DNA from: Acidobacteriota bacterium
Lineage (GTDB): Bacteria; Acidobacteriota; Blastocatellia; Pyrinomonadales; Pyrinomonadaceae
DNA: 7,862 bases
Reading direction: 5' to 3'
Assembly (NCBI GenBank): GCA_013698055.1
Contig: JACCVS010000046.1
Span: 1 to 7,862, forward strand
Both the position numbers and the translations under genes were made by a program. Shown in pieces: positions 1 to 5,460 of this stretch (position 1 is its first letter; each line of letters begins with the position of its first letter). The notes beneath the pieces were generated by a model. The model did no database searches, had not been told where the DNA came from, and saw only the letters and a list, made by a program, of their open reading frames with translations.

Positions 1-21
1 TACGGATAAGCTGCCGCGAAA

Positions 22-29
22 GTTTATCT
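22..29. repeat. Left copy of 8-bp target site duplication
   Basis: GTTTATCT lies directly outside the left terminal inverted repeat and is repeated exactly at 3265-3272 outside the right one. A match of 9 bases (GTTTATCTG) also exists, but base 30 is needed to pair with base 3264 in the inverted repeat, so 8 bp is the consistent reading. Eight-bp duplications are usual for IS1-type elements. Confidence 0.9.
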
Positions 30-48
30 GGTAGTGTCCTAGTTTGAA
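30..48 (+). repeat. Left terminal inverted repeat (19 bp)
   Basis: GGTAGTGTCCTAGTTTGAA is the exact reverse complement of 3246-3264. It starts with GGT as IS1-family tips do. A leftover frame from the flanking DNA entering here would meet a TAG stop at 32-34. Confidence 0.95.
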
Positions 49-69
49 TTAAATTGAAAACTTCATATC

Positions 70-98
70 TTGACTCTGGAAATCATGTGCCTCATACT
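70..98 (+). promoter_or_regulatory. Possible promoter for the 79-aa gene, start near its ATG
   Basis: TTGACT (70-75), a 17-bp spacer and CATACT (93-98) resemble a sigma-70 type promoter; the -35 box is good and the -10 box matches 4 of 6. Transcription would begin at about the ATG at 105, giving a leaderless or nearly leaderless message, which fits the lack of a Shine-Dalgarno sequence there. The same geometry is seen, more strongly, at the transposase gene. Weak on its own. Confidence 0.35.
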
Positions 99-104
99 CT
101 GTCC

Positions 105-344
105 ATGCCTACGCGACCAAGCAAACTACCACGCGACGTAAACGAACGCGCCAAGCGCATCTTAGATATTTTCACTGGCGATGTTAAAGAAGAGCCGCCG
201 CGAGAGAAGAACGCGGCGGCTGTCGCACTTGGTAGATTAGGCGCGAGCAAGGGCGGTCAAGCAAGAGCCGTGAAACTCTCACCAGCAAAGCGTAAGGCTA
301 TCGCAAAGAAGGCCGCAGAAGCTAGATGGAACAAAGAAGCCTAA
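105..344 (+). CDS. Small basic conserved hypothetical protein with a GGQARA...KKAAEARW C-terminus
   Basis: A 79-aa protein of unknown function. The N-terminal third (KLPRDVNERAKRILDIFTG) and the Lys/Ala/Arg-rich C-terminal half (AAVALGRLGASKGGQARA, then KKAAEARW) match a small-protein pattern I recognise as common in accessory regions and usually annotated hypothetical. The basic C-terminus could bind nucleic acid, but nothing here proves that. I chose ATG 105 because the family pattern begins here; an in-frame TTG at 54 would add 17 residues that look unrelated and overlap sequence next to the inverted repeat. No Shine-Dalgarno is visible, but a promoter-like pair at 70-98 would start transcription at about this ATG. 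Its stop overlaps the stop of the opposing 166-aa gene by 4 bp (CTAA, 341-344). It is the only passenger gene on the + strand. Confidence 0.75.
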   Translation: MPTRPSKLPRDVNERAKRILDIFTGDVKEEPPREKNAAAVALGRLGASKGGQARAVKLSPAKRKAIAKKAAEARWNKEA

Positions 345-841
345 GCAGCGTCTTGCGCCAACTCCGCTTCTGCTATGTCGTCCGTAAAATCCAAGATTAG
401 TTGAAACGGTATTTCGTTTGTGTAGTTATAGAACTCGTTGAAGCTATCAGCGTCAGTTTTTAACTGTTTTAGATCGCCCACAACTTGTTGACGGCGATTC
501 TGTAGCGCAATGATCTTCAACTTGCCAGCAGCAGGATTCTTGTCACGCATATCTACCCACAAACTCTGCTGCTTTCCGTTGACGGAAACCCTAGCCACGT
601 GTTTTGCGCGTACTCTCCTATTGCGAGGGTCAGTCATAAACTCCTCGCTCATCGCCCGCGATAACTCCTCCGCGAGTTGCTTGCGAAGATCAACTGGCTT
701 TGGTTTCCATTGACCGGTACGCATTGCCCAATCTGCCATTTCCAGACTAGACGCAGGGCGGTTGCCGTGAGACTCGCGGTAAAGCCTGACAATCTCGTGT
801 CTCCGCTCAAGTCTTTCTGCTGATAGCTTATTACGCGACAT
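341..841 (-). CDS. Conserved hypothetical 166-aa protein, third gene of the toxin-antitoxin operon
   Basis: I do not recognise a characterised function. The protein is soluble, with no signal peptide or membrane segment. The N-terminal region (residues 1-45: LSAERLERRHEIVRLYRESHGNRPAS) is charged and probably helical. A middle part contains DPRNRRVRAKHVARV (around 72-86) and resembles a small basic domain. The C-terminal part has QNRRQQVVGDLKQLKTDADSFNEF and ends acidic (DFTDDIAEAELAQDAA). The pattern RESHGN..ASS..MA.WA looks like a helical DNA-binding or adaptor segment, but that is a guess. It starts 13 bp after the antitoxin stop and has a good ribosome binding site (AAGGAG, 6 bp before ATG), so it is very likely co-transcribed with the toxin and antitoxin. 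Its 3' end overlaps the opposing 79-aa gene. Possible roles are a third component of the addiction module or separate cargo. Confidence 0.8.
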   Translation of the reverse strand: MSRNKLSAERLERRHEIVRLYRESHGNRPASSLEMADWAMRTGQWKPKPVDLRKQLAEELSRAMSEEFMTDPRNRRVRAKHVARVSVNGKQQSLWVDMRDKNPAAGKLKIIALQNRRQQVVGDLKQLKTDADSFNEFYNYTNEIPFQLILDFTDDIAEAELAQDAA

Positions 842-847
842 ATTCTT

Positions 848-853
848 CTCCTT
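848..853 (-). promoter_or_regulatory. Ribosome binding site AAGGAG for the 166-aa gene
   Basis: On the minus strand AAGGAG lies 6 bases before the ATG at 841 and just after the antitoxin stop codon. It supports both the start chosen and separate translation initiation within an operon. Confidence 0.8.
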
Positions 854-854
854 A

Positions 855-1994
855 CTACATGGACGGTGTATTACCCCATCCGTCTGTCAAGGCTGACGGG
901 GTTACGATCTTTTGAACCTTCTCTAGCATCTCTCGATTATGAGAAAAGGGAATAACTTTCCGATGCTGTAATTGTCCAACTACGATTCCTGGATGCACAT
1001 TGATTCGATTCGCAAACAGCGCAATCTTCTGTTTATAGTAGAAGGGGCGTACCCTTGCGATGAACTTATCCAACTCATCTTTCTTAACTAGAAATTCGCA
1101 AGCAAAGTTATCTGCCTCACGTTCAACTTCTGGCTTTTCTGCAAAAGCCTGTGCGTCCTCACCCACAAGTTCAGTATCTACGGTTGGCTCTTGTAATCCG
1201 TCCCGCATCATAGCGTGGCCTAGTTCGTGTCCGAGCGTAAACCAAAATGAATCTATGCGGTCATGGCGAATCGAAAGAGCTATTACAGGGGACGATCTGT
1301 TAAGCCAAAAACAAACCCCATCTATTTTAGTGCTAGGCAATGCCTCAATGACCAAAAATCTAATGCCGTGATCTGCTAACACGCGAGGAACTTGCCGCAC
1401 ATCCTCCAGATTAGCGCGCATAACGCTTAGGCGTTCTAAACATGCCTTCAAAGTTGTTTCTGAGTACAAGCCTGCTGAAACCGCAGGCGCAAGCTGGCGC
1501 GCACGAAACAGCCAAGCCTTTTGAGCGTGTGTTAGTTCGCCAGGTGTAGACTTCTTTGCCGCGTGTGCAAGTCGTGGGGTTTCGTCAAGCGAAGGGATTT
1601 CAAAGAAATCACAGAAGCGCTTTTCAAGGACTTCAATGTTTTCCGACGCTTCAATCCAGCCACGCTTAATCATTTCCCTTACAGGATATAAATCATATAG
1701 CTTTGCCCGTCGCGCAACCGCGTCACCGGTAGGCTTAACCAGTGATAGCCGATATGTGCTTTCCAAGTTCATCCATAGTTCTGCGGTAGTACCAAAGACA
1801 TCGGCAAGCTGCCTTGCGGTCTCAGGAGTAACAGCCTGCTTGCCCTGTATAATTCGATTTATTTGTACCGTGTCGCGTCCGATGATTTCAGCAAGATCAA
1901 CCTGCGTCCATCCACGCGCGTCAAGTTCCTCCTGGATAAACTCACCGGGAGGAAATACCTCTGCAACCCTTCTGTTATTCATTGTCGTTTCCAT
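855..1994 (-). CDS. higA: HigA-type antitoxin with XRE helix-turn-helix fused to an ImmA/IrrE (M78) metallopeptidase domain
   Basis: 379 aa. Residues about 13-85 form a HigA-like XRE DNA-binding domain (FPPGEFIQEEL, then GWTQVDLAEIIG, INRIIQGK and the HigA-like TAELWMNLE). Residues about 205-345 form an M78 peptidase domain with the zinc motif HELGH at 256-260 and the downstream acidic EREADNFA segment at 291-298, which normally supplies the third ligand, so the active site looks intact. Simple HigA antitoxins are about 100 aa; this long fused form is a known architecture. Expected role: neutralise the toxin encoded just upstream and repress the operon. The peptidase domain may cut this protein or another regulator, as ImmA does with ImmR (family knowledge, not shown here). 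ATG 1994 overlaps the toxin stop as TAATG, with GAGG 10 bases upstream; ATG 1982 (GGAAA nearby) is an alternative giving 375 aa. Confidence 0.9.
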   Translation of the reverse strand: METTMNNRRVAEVFPPGEFIQEELDARGWTQVDLAEIIGRDTVQINRIIQGKQAVTPETARQLADVFGTTAELWMNLESTYRLSLVKPTGDAVARRAKLYDLYPVREMIKRGWIEASENIEVLEKRFCDFFEIPSLDETPRLAHAAKKSTPGELTHAQKAWLFRARQLAPAVSAGLYSETTLKACLERLSVMRANLEDVRQVPRVLADHGIRFLVIEALPSTKIDGVCFWLNRSSPVIALSIRHDRIDSFWFTLGHELGHAMMRDGLQEPTVDTELVGEDAQAFAEKPEVEREADNFACEFLVKKDELDKFIARVRPFYYKQKIALFANRINVHPGIVVGQLQHRKVIPFSHNREMLEKVQKIVTPSALTDGWGNTPSM

Positions 1995-2290
1995 TAGTGA
2001 TAATCCTCAATGCTGACTACAACCACCGTCTTGTTCGGGGCTTCTCCGTGAAGCTCCAGAATCAACCGCCATTGATCGTTCAACCGCATCGAGTATTGAT
2101 GGCTTCTTTCACCTTTCAATCTTTCAAAGTTAAGAGATCGCATTGCACGAAAGTCTCTTTCGTCTATTGAGTCTCGGATAAATTGCATCCGTTTCCGAAA
2201 CGCTTTGACGATGGCTGGAGAGTAACCGGCATCGAACTTTGCGTCGGTCTCCAGCCTATCAAGAGATTCATTTTCAAATGCGATTTCCAT
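1994..2290 (-). CDS. higB: HigB/RelE-family toxin
   Basis: A 98-aa protein of the RelE/ParE fold superfamily, HigB-like group (plasmid maintenance system killer). Typical features are the N-terminal DRLETDAKFDAGYSPAIVKAFRKRM helix region, the LNFERLKGERSHQYSMRLNDQWRL core with the basic and aromatic residues usual in these ribosome-dependent mRNA interferases, and the terminal VVVVSIEDYH strand. The length is normal and no key segment is missing. Family members cleave mRNA at the ribosome and stop growth until bound by the antitoxin. Toxin-first order with the antitoxin directly behind is the hig arrangement; the stop (TAA) shares one base with the antitoxin ATG, which suggests translational coupling. 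ATG 2290 is preferred; a TTG at 2299 would add three residues. A promoter-like pair sits at 2301-2328. Confidence 0.92.
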   Translation of the reverse strand: MEIAFENESLDRLETDAKFDAGYSPAIVKAFRKRMQFIRDSIDERDFRAMRSLNFERLKGERSHQYSMRLNDQWRLILELHGEAPNKTVVVVSIEDYH

Positions 2291-2300
2291 CGCAACCAAT

Positions 2301-2328
2301 AATAAACCGAAAGAATCTGAGCTGTCAA
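2301..2328 (-). promoter_or_regulatory. Putative promoter of the toxin-antitoxin operon
   Basis: Read on the minus strand: TTGACA (2328-2323, perfect -35), a 16-bp spacer, and TTTATT (2306-2301, 4 of 6 for a -10 box). The predicted start falls only a few bases before the toxin ATG at 2290, so the leader would be very short. No clear Shine-Dalgarno is seen there. Confidence 0.5.
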
Positions 2329-2329
2329 A

Positions 2330-2365
2330 CTAAAATTAGCATATAGTGTTAATTCGCTAATTTAG
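2330..2365. promoter_or_regulatory. Imperfect inverted repeat between two divergent promoters, possible antitoxin operator
   Basis: CTAAAATTAGC (2330-2340) and GCTAATTTAG (2356-2365) are inverted copies differing by one extra A in the left arm, separated by 15 AT-rich bases. The repeat begins 1 bp beyond the toxin -35 box and ends 3 bp before the transposase -35 box. HigA-type antitoxins usually bind inverted repeats near their own promoter, so this is a reasonable operator candidate that could affect both transcription units. Function is inferred. Confidence 0.45.
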
Positions 2366-2368
2366 ACG

Positions 2369-2397
2369 TTGACTATCTTTGCCCGCGCAAGTATAAT
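2369..2397 (+). promoter_or_regulatory. Near-consensus promoter of the transposase gene
   Basis: TTGACT (2369-2374), exactly 17 bp, then TATAAT (2392-2397, perfect). The expected transcription start, about 7 bases after the -10 box, falls at the ATG at 2405, so the mRNA is predicted to be leaderless. The -35 box also supplies a TTG that opens the longer frame; it is unlikely to be used as a start codon. Confidence 0.75.
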
Positions 2398-2404
2398 GGC
2401 TAGT

Positions 2405-3238
2405 ATGAACAAGTTAACCACCGAACGCCGAATCCAAATCATCGCCGCTCTTGTCGAGGGCTGCTCTATCCGTTCTACAGGCCGCATGGTTGGAGTCTCA
2501 AAAGATACAGTTGCAAAGCTGCTAGTGGATATTGGAACGGTGTGTGCTGAATACCAGGACAAGACTTTGCGAAACCTATCTTGCCGCCGCATCGAATGCG
2601 ATGAGATATGGTCTTTTTGTTATGCGAAGAAAAAGAACGTCTCGCCGGAGAAGCAGGGCATACTTGGCTATGGTGACTTGTGGACATTCCTTGCCATTGA
2701 TGCGGATACAAAACTCATCCCTTGCTGGCTAGTAGGTCGCCGTGATGTGGAAACCGCAACGGAGTTTATGAACGATCTGGCAAGCCGCTTGAAGAACCGT
2801 GTGATGCTTACAACGGATGGTCTAAGGGCATATCTTGAGGCTGTCGAGGGTGCGTTCGGTGCTGATATTGACTACGCGCAGCTAATCAAAATCTATGGAC
2901 ACTCACAAGATGAAATCCGCTATAGCCCTGCGGAATGTTGCGGCACGCGCACAGAGGTTATCACTGGCGACCCGTTCCCCCCGATGATTTCAACATCCTA
3001 TATTGAGCGTCAAAACTTGACGATGCGAATGAACATGCGCCGCTTCACTCGCTTAACAAATGCCTTCTCTAAAAAGTTAGAGAATCACATGCACGCGATA
3101 GCCCTGAATAATATGTATTATAACTTTGTTCGTATCCATCAAACTCTAAGATGTTCGCCAGCGATGGAAGCAGGAGTTACTAATAAGCTGTGGAGTCTCG
3201 GTGATGTGGTAGCTTTGTTGGATATGCAAACTTCATAG
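2405..3238 (+). CDS. IS1-family (ISMhu11-like) DDE transposase
   Basis: A 277-aa single-frame transposase that should cut and join the element ends as a dimer or multimer. Residues 5-45 look like a helix-turn-helix (ERRIQIIAALVEGCSIR, VSKDTVAKLLV). Catalytic acids are visible: D66 in CDEIWSF, D138 in TTDGL and E201 in YIERQNLTMR; the stretch RRFTRLTNAFSKKLENH strongly recalls the IS1 C-terminal motif. The YNFVRIHQTLRCSPAMEAGV tail is typical of the single-ORF group within IS1, which does not need the programmed frameshift of classical IS1. ATG 2405 is chosen because the family begins MNKL and because a perfect -10 box lies just upstream; a TTG at 2369 would add 12 residues encoded by the promoter itself. 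The stop is 8 bp from the right inverted repeat. No frameshift or missing residue is seen, so it may be functional. Confidence 0.95.
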   Translation: MNKLTTERRIQIIAALVEGCSIRSTGRMVGVSKDTVAKLLVDIGTVCAEYQDKTLRNLSCRRIECDEIWSFCYAKKKNVSPEKQGILGYGDLWTFLAIDADTKLIPCWLVGRRDVETATEFMNDLASRLKNRVMLTTDGLRAYLEAVEGAFGADIDYAQLIKIYGHSQDEIRYSPAECCGTRTEVITGDPFPPMISTSYIERQNLTMRMNMRRFTRLTNAFSKKLENHMHAIALNNMYYNFVRIHQTLRCSPAMEAGVTNKLWSLGDVVALLDMQTS

Positions 3239-3245
3239 GAATAAT

Positions 3246-3264
3246 TTCAAACTAGGACACTACC
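3246..3264 (-). repeat. Right terminal inverted repeat (19 bp)
   Basis: TTCAAACTAGGACACTACC is the exact reverse complement of 30-48 and lies immediately inside the right target duplication. Confidence 0.95.
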
Positions 3265-3272
3265 GTTTATCT
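3265..3272. repeat. Right copy of 8-bp target site duplication
   Basis: GTTTATCT, identical to 22-29. Removing 30-3272 restores a continuous pre-insertion sequence joining base 29 to base 3273. Confidence 0.9.
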
Positions 3273-3358
3273 GGAAAGCTCTCGACCGTCACCCATCTCA
3301 TGATATTATCTGTGCCGTCTCCCCGGCTACAAATCTCTTCGGAATCATAAACCCATGA
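3273..3358 (+). other. Possible C-terminal end of a gene interrupted by the element
   Basis: If the element and one duplication are removed, bases 2-29 join 3273 onward in a single open frame of about 37 codons that ends at TGA 3356-3358, overlapping the ATG at 3355 as ATGA. Overlaps of this kind are common between genes of an operon, so an upstream gene may have lost its last 28 or so codons: with the element present the frame gains a Trp and meets TAG at 32-34. The peptide matches no family I recognise, and a 37-codon open frame can occur by chance. A weak promoter-like TATTAT at 3304-3309 offers the alternative that this is only the upstream region of the next gene. Confidence 0.3.
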
Positions 3359-3741
3359 CAACTCCAAACCTCTTCGCCAGACGTGTCTTCGCCACTGCCC
3401 TAGCGTGCGTGGCGGCCTTCGACTCAATTGTTTCCGGCCAGCAAAACATGGCACAGCAGCGCGATGAGGCTGATGATGTCGTGCGAATAGACACAGAGCT
3501 AATCCAATCGGAAGTGACGGTACTGGATAAACAGGGACGCTTCGTCGAAGGCTTGAAGCCTGAACAATTCGAGTTGCGTGTTGATGGAAAGCCAGTGCAG
3601 TTCTCTTCGACCGCATGACTGCATGGACAGCCCGCGAGGAGAAACTCCCTGCCCACAAGCCGCTATCTCCTACAAGTGGCGGTGTCAGATCGCACTGCGA
3701 AGGCAAGCACGTCGCAGCAGATTGCTTTCGACATCGAATGA
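3355..3741 (+). pseudogene. Decayed VWFA-related acidobacterial secreted protein, ends kept and middle lost
   Basis: The frame from ATG 3355 encodes a signal-peptide-like start (RR, then a hydrophobic stretch ending near VSGQQ) followed by DDVVRIDTELIQSEVTVLD, KQGRFVEGL and PEQFELRVDGKPVQF, the N-terminal pattern of VWFA-related proteins typical of Acidobacteria. It stops at TGA 3616-3618. Around 3606-3650 another frame reads FDRMTAWTAREEKL, which resembles what normally follows in these proteins, so a frameshift near 3603-3606 is likely. From about 3649, back in the first frame, LPTSRYLLQVAVSDRTAK and STSQQIAFDIE to TGA 3739 look like the usual C-terminus. The von Willebrand A domain and other middle parts, normally some hundreds of residues, are absent. 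I read this as an internal deletion plus a frameshift. An assembly error is possible. It probably no longer makes a working protein. Confidence 0.7.
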
Positions 3742-3747
3742 GCTAAA

Positions 3748-3845
3748 GAATGCAAAATGAAAAAGTTACGCTGAAACCACATTTAAATTAACAGTGGTTC
3801 TGCGGCCTTCCTTTTTCATTTTACATTTTTCATTTTGCATTCCTC
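3748..3845. repeat. Inverted heptamer array between the pseudogene and serA, possible terminator
   Basis: On the + strand, 3811-3845 divides into five 7-base units: CTTTTTC, ATTTTAC, ATTTTTC, ATTTTGC, ATTCCTC. The left side carries reverse copies (GAAT 3748-3751, GCAAAAT 3752-3758, GAAAAAG 3759-3765), so 3748-3764 is a perfect 17-bp inverted match to 3826-3842. Between the arms a small hairpin, AACCAC (3775-3780) with GTGGTT (3794-3799), encloses the palindrome ATTTAAAT. The position after the serA stop and facing the pseudogene suits a two-way terminator, but no classic GC stem followed at once by a U tract is present. Confidence 0.6.
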
Positions 3846-5451
3846 ACAGTTCTATCTGTCTGGCCGAAATGACTGGATCAAATGAACGCAGTTCATCAAG
3901 CGTCTCGTTTCTCAATGGCGCGTCGGTTTCAATAACCGCCATCGCTTCACCCCCGCGCTCGCGTCGCCCAAGATGAAAGCGGCTGATATTAACATTGTGT
4001 TCTCCGAGGATTGATCCGATGCGCCCGATGACGCCGGGCACATCTGTGTTGCGCGTGACCAGCATGTGCCCATGCGGAATCGCCTCGATGCGAAAGCCGT
4101 TGATTTCCGTGATGCGTCCGTCGCCGCCGCTGCCACCGCCGCTCCTGAACAACGTGCCCGCAACTCGCTGCTCGCCCCCAATAGTCACCACGCCGGTGCG
4201 AATAGCCGGATCAAAGTCGCTTCCGGCACGTTTGTAAGAAGCAGTGACGCTGATGCCGCGCTCCTCTGCAATCAGAAAGGCATTGACGACATTAACGCGC
4301 GCGCTCACATCGCGCAGCAGTCCTGCCAGGAACGCACGCGTCACCGGCGCGGCATCTAACTCGGCCACCTCACCGGCATATTCAAGACGCACCTCGCGCA
4401 CAGCTTCATCCACTAACTGTGCCTGAAATCTGCCGAGGCTTTCCGCGAGCGCGATGTAAGGCTGAAGCGCATTCAATTCCTGTGCGCCGAGCGTGGGAAC
4501 GTTCACGGCTCCGCGCAGCGCGCCCGTCAAAAGGTAATCCCGCATTTGCTCGGCCACAGTCACGGCGACGCCCTCTTGAGCCTCAGTCGTTGATGCGCCG
4601 AGATGCGGAGTCACAATCACTTCCTCAAGCGCGAGCAACGGGTGATCCGCTGGCGGCGGCTCCTGCTCGAAAACGTCTAACGCCGCGCCCGCAACGATTC
4701 CCTCTTTGATAGCTGCGAGCAAAGCACGTTCGTCAACGAGTCCGCCACGCGCGCAGTTGATGACGCGCACGCCGCGTTTCATCTTCGAGAAAGCAGAAGC
4801 GCCGACGATTCCGCGCGTCTCGGCTGTCAAAGGCGTGTGCACTGTGAGAAAGTCTGCGCGTGCGAAAACTTCGTCGAGCGACGCGATTTCCAGTTCAAGG
4901 TCACGCGCCTGATCGGGAGCGATGAACGGATCGAAAGCCACGATGTTCATGCCGAAGGCGCGTGCTCGACCGGCGACCACCCGCCCGATTCTACCCAGCC
5001 CCACGATGCCCAGAGTTTTGCCTTGAAGCTCAACTCCGATGAAACGTTTACGCTCCCAATGTCCGCCACGAAGGCTTGCGTTGGCTTGCGGCACGCGCCG
5101 CGCAAGCGAGACCATGAGCGCAAGGGTGTGTTCCGCGGTCGTAATCGTGTTGCCATCGGGCGCGTTCATCACGACGATTCCGCGCTCTGTCGCTGCCGCG
5201 ACATCAATGTTGTCCACACCCACACCTGCGCGGCCAATCACCCGAAGACGAGTCGCCGCATTCATCAATTCCGGCGTCACCTTCGTCTCGCTTCGCACCA
5301 CGAGGCCATCTACATCCCGCAGGGCTTCGCTCAACTCAGGCAACTTCAGCCCGGTTCTCTTCTCGACCATGAAGCCAGCGGCACGCAACGGTTCAAGCCC
5401 GCTCTCGCTGACATCATCAGCTACAAATATTTTCACTTTATTTTCCATCAT
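3844..5451 (-). CDS. serA: D-3-phosphoglycerate dehydrogenase
   Basis: A 535-aa cytosolic NAD-dependent enzyme that oxidises 3-phosphoglycerate to 3-phosphohydroxypyruvate, the first step of serine synthesis. The order is: substrate-binding N-terminus (1-100), nucleotide-binding domain with GLGRIG (151-156), catalytic Arg235 (INCARGGL), Glu264 (DVFEQEP) and His283 (TPHLGAST), then a substrate-binding intervening domain (about 325-455, ending NGFRIEAIPHGHMLV) and a C-terminal ACT domain (about 463-535, NTDVPGVIGRIGSILGEHNVNIS). This is the long form, as in Bacillus and Mycobacterium, where the ACT domain commonly gives serine feedback control. A Gly/Ser-rich stretch (437-445) in the intervening domain looks like a small insertion. 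Two Met codons open the frame (5451 and 5448); no good Shine-Dalgarno is visible. It follows the 81-aa ORF by 113 bp of repeat-containing spacer, so it may have its own promoter. Confidence 0.97.
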   Translation of the reverse strand: MMENKVKIFVADDVSESGLEPLRAAGFMVEKRTGLKLPELSEALRDVDGLVVRSETKVTPELMNAATRLRVIGRAGVGVDNIDVAAATERGIVVMNAPDGNTITTAEHTLALMVSLARRVPQANASLRGGHWERKRFIGVELQGKTLGIVGLGRIGRVVAGRARAFGMNIVAFDPFIAPDQARDLELEIASLDEVFARADFLTVHTPLTAETRGIVGASAFSKMKRGVRVINCARGGLVDERALLAAIKEGIVAGAALDVFEQEPPPADHPLLALEEVIVTPHLGASTTEAQEGVAVTVAEQMRDYLLTGALRGAVNVPTLGAQELNALQPYIALAESLGRFQAQLVDEAVREVRLEYAGEVAELDAAPVTRAFLAGLLRDVSARVNVVNAFLIAEERGISVTASYKRAGSDFDPAIRTGVVTIGGEQRVAGTLFRSGGGSGGDGRITEINGFRIEAIPHGHMLVTRNTDVPGVIGRIGSILGEHNVNISRFHLGRRERGGEAMAVIETDAPLRNETLDELRSFDPVISARQIEL

Positions 5452-5460
5452 AGTTAAAAT

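Larger units (their letters stand above)
30..3264 (+). mobile_element. IS1-family (ISMhu11-like) transposon carrying a toxin-antitoxin module
   Basis: The element is 3235 bp, bounded by perfect 19-bp terminal inverted repeats (30-48 and 3246-3264) and flanked by an exact 8-bp direct repeat. It encodes one full-length DDE transposase at its right end, ending 8 bp before the right repeat. The rest is passenger DNA: a 79-aa basic protein (+), then a 166-aa protein, a HigA/M78 antitoxin and a HigB toxin (all -). Simple single-ORF IS1-family elements are about 1 kb, so this fits the class called transporter IS, meaning IS-type ends and transposase with unrelated passenger genes and no resolution system. 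By eye its base composition is more AT-rich than the housekeeping genes to the right, in line with acquisition. The intact ends, duplication and transposase suggest a fairly recent insertion that may still be active. Assignment to IS1 rather than the related IS1595 family rests on the transposase motifs. Confidence 0.9.

Noticed and set aside
2369..2404. TTG 2369 as the transposase start (289 aa)
   Set aside because: It lies within the promoter -35 box, and the added residues would be encoded by the promoter; the family begins at MNKL (2405).
58..3237. AAACTTCATA repeated in the same orientation at 58-67 and 3228-3237, about 27 bp inside each end
   Set aside because: Equal distance from both tips is curious, but the copies are direct rather than inverted, and the right copy is the 3' end of the transposase gene; chance is the simplest explanation.
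22..3273. A 9-bp rather than 8-bp target duplication (GTTTATCTG)
   Set aside because: Using G30 as target leaves C3264 unpaired at the right end; assigning G30 and C3264 to the inverted repeat gives a symmetrical 19-bp repeat and an exact 8-bp duplication.
3345..3656. Second minus-strand open frame of 103 codons in the same place
   Set aside because: Overlaps the other false frame and the pseudogene; no start signal or recognisable motif.
3260..3706. Minus-strand open frame of 148 codons across the pseudogene region
   Set aside because: It begins and ends in no meaningful context, runs into the inverted repeat of the element, has unusual composition, and lies opposite the recognisable VWFA-like remnants.
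4837..5457. Plus-strand open frame of 206 codons opposite serA
   Set aside because: It is antisense to a strongly supported serA and shows no family pattern; long shadow frames are expected in GC-rich genes.
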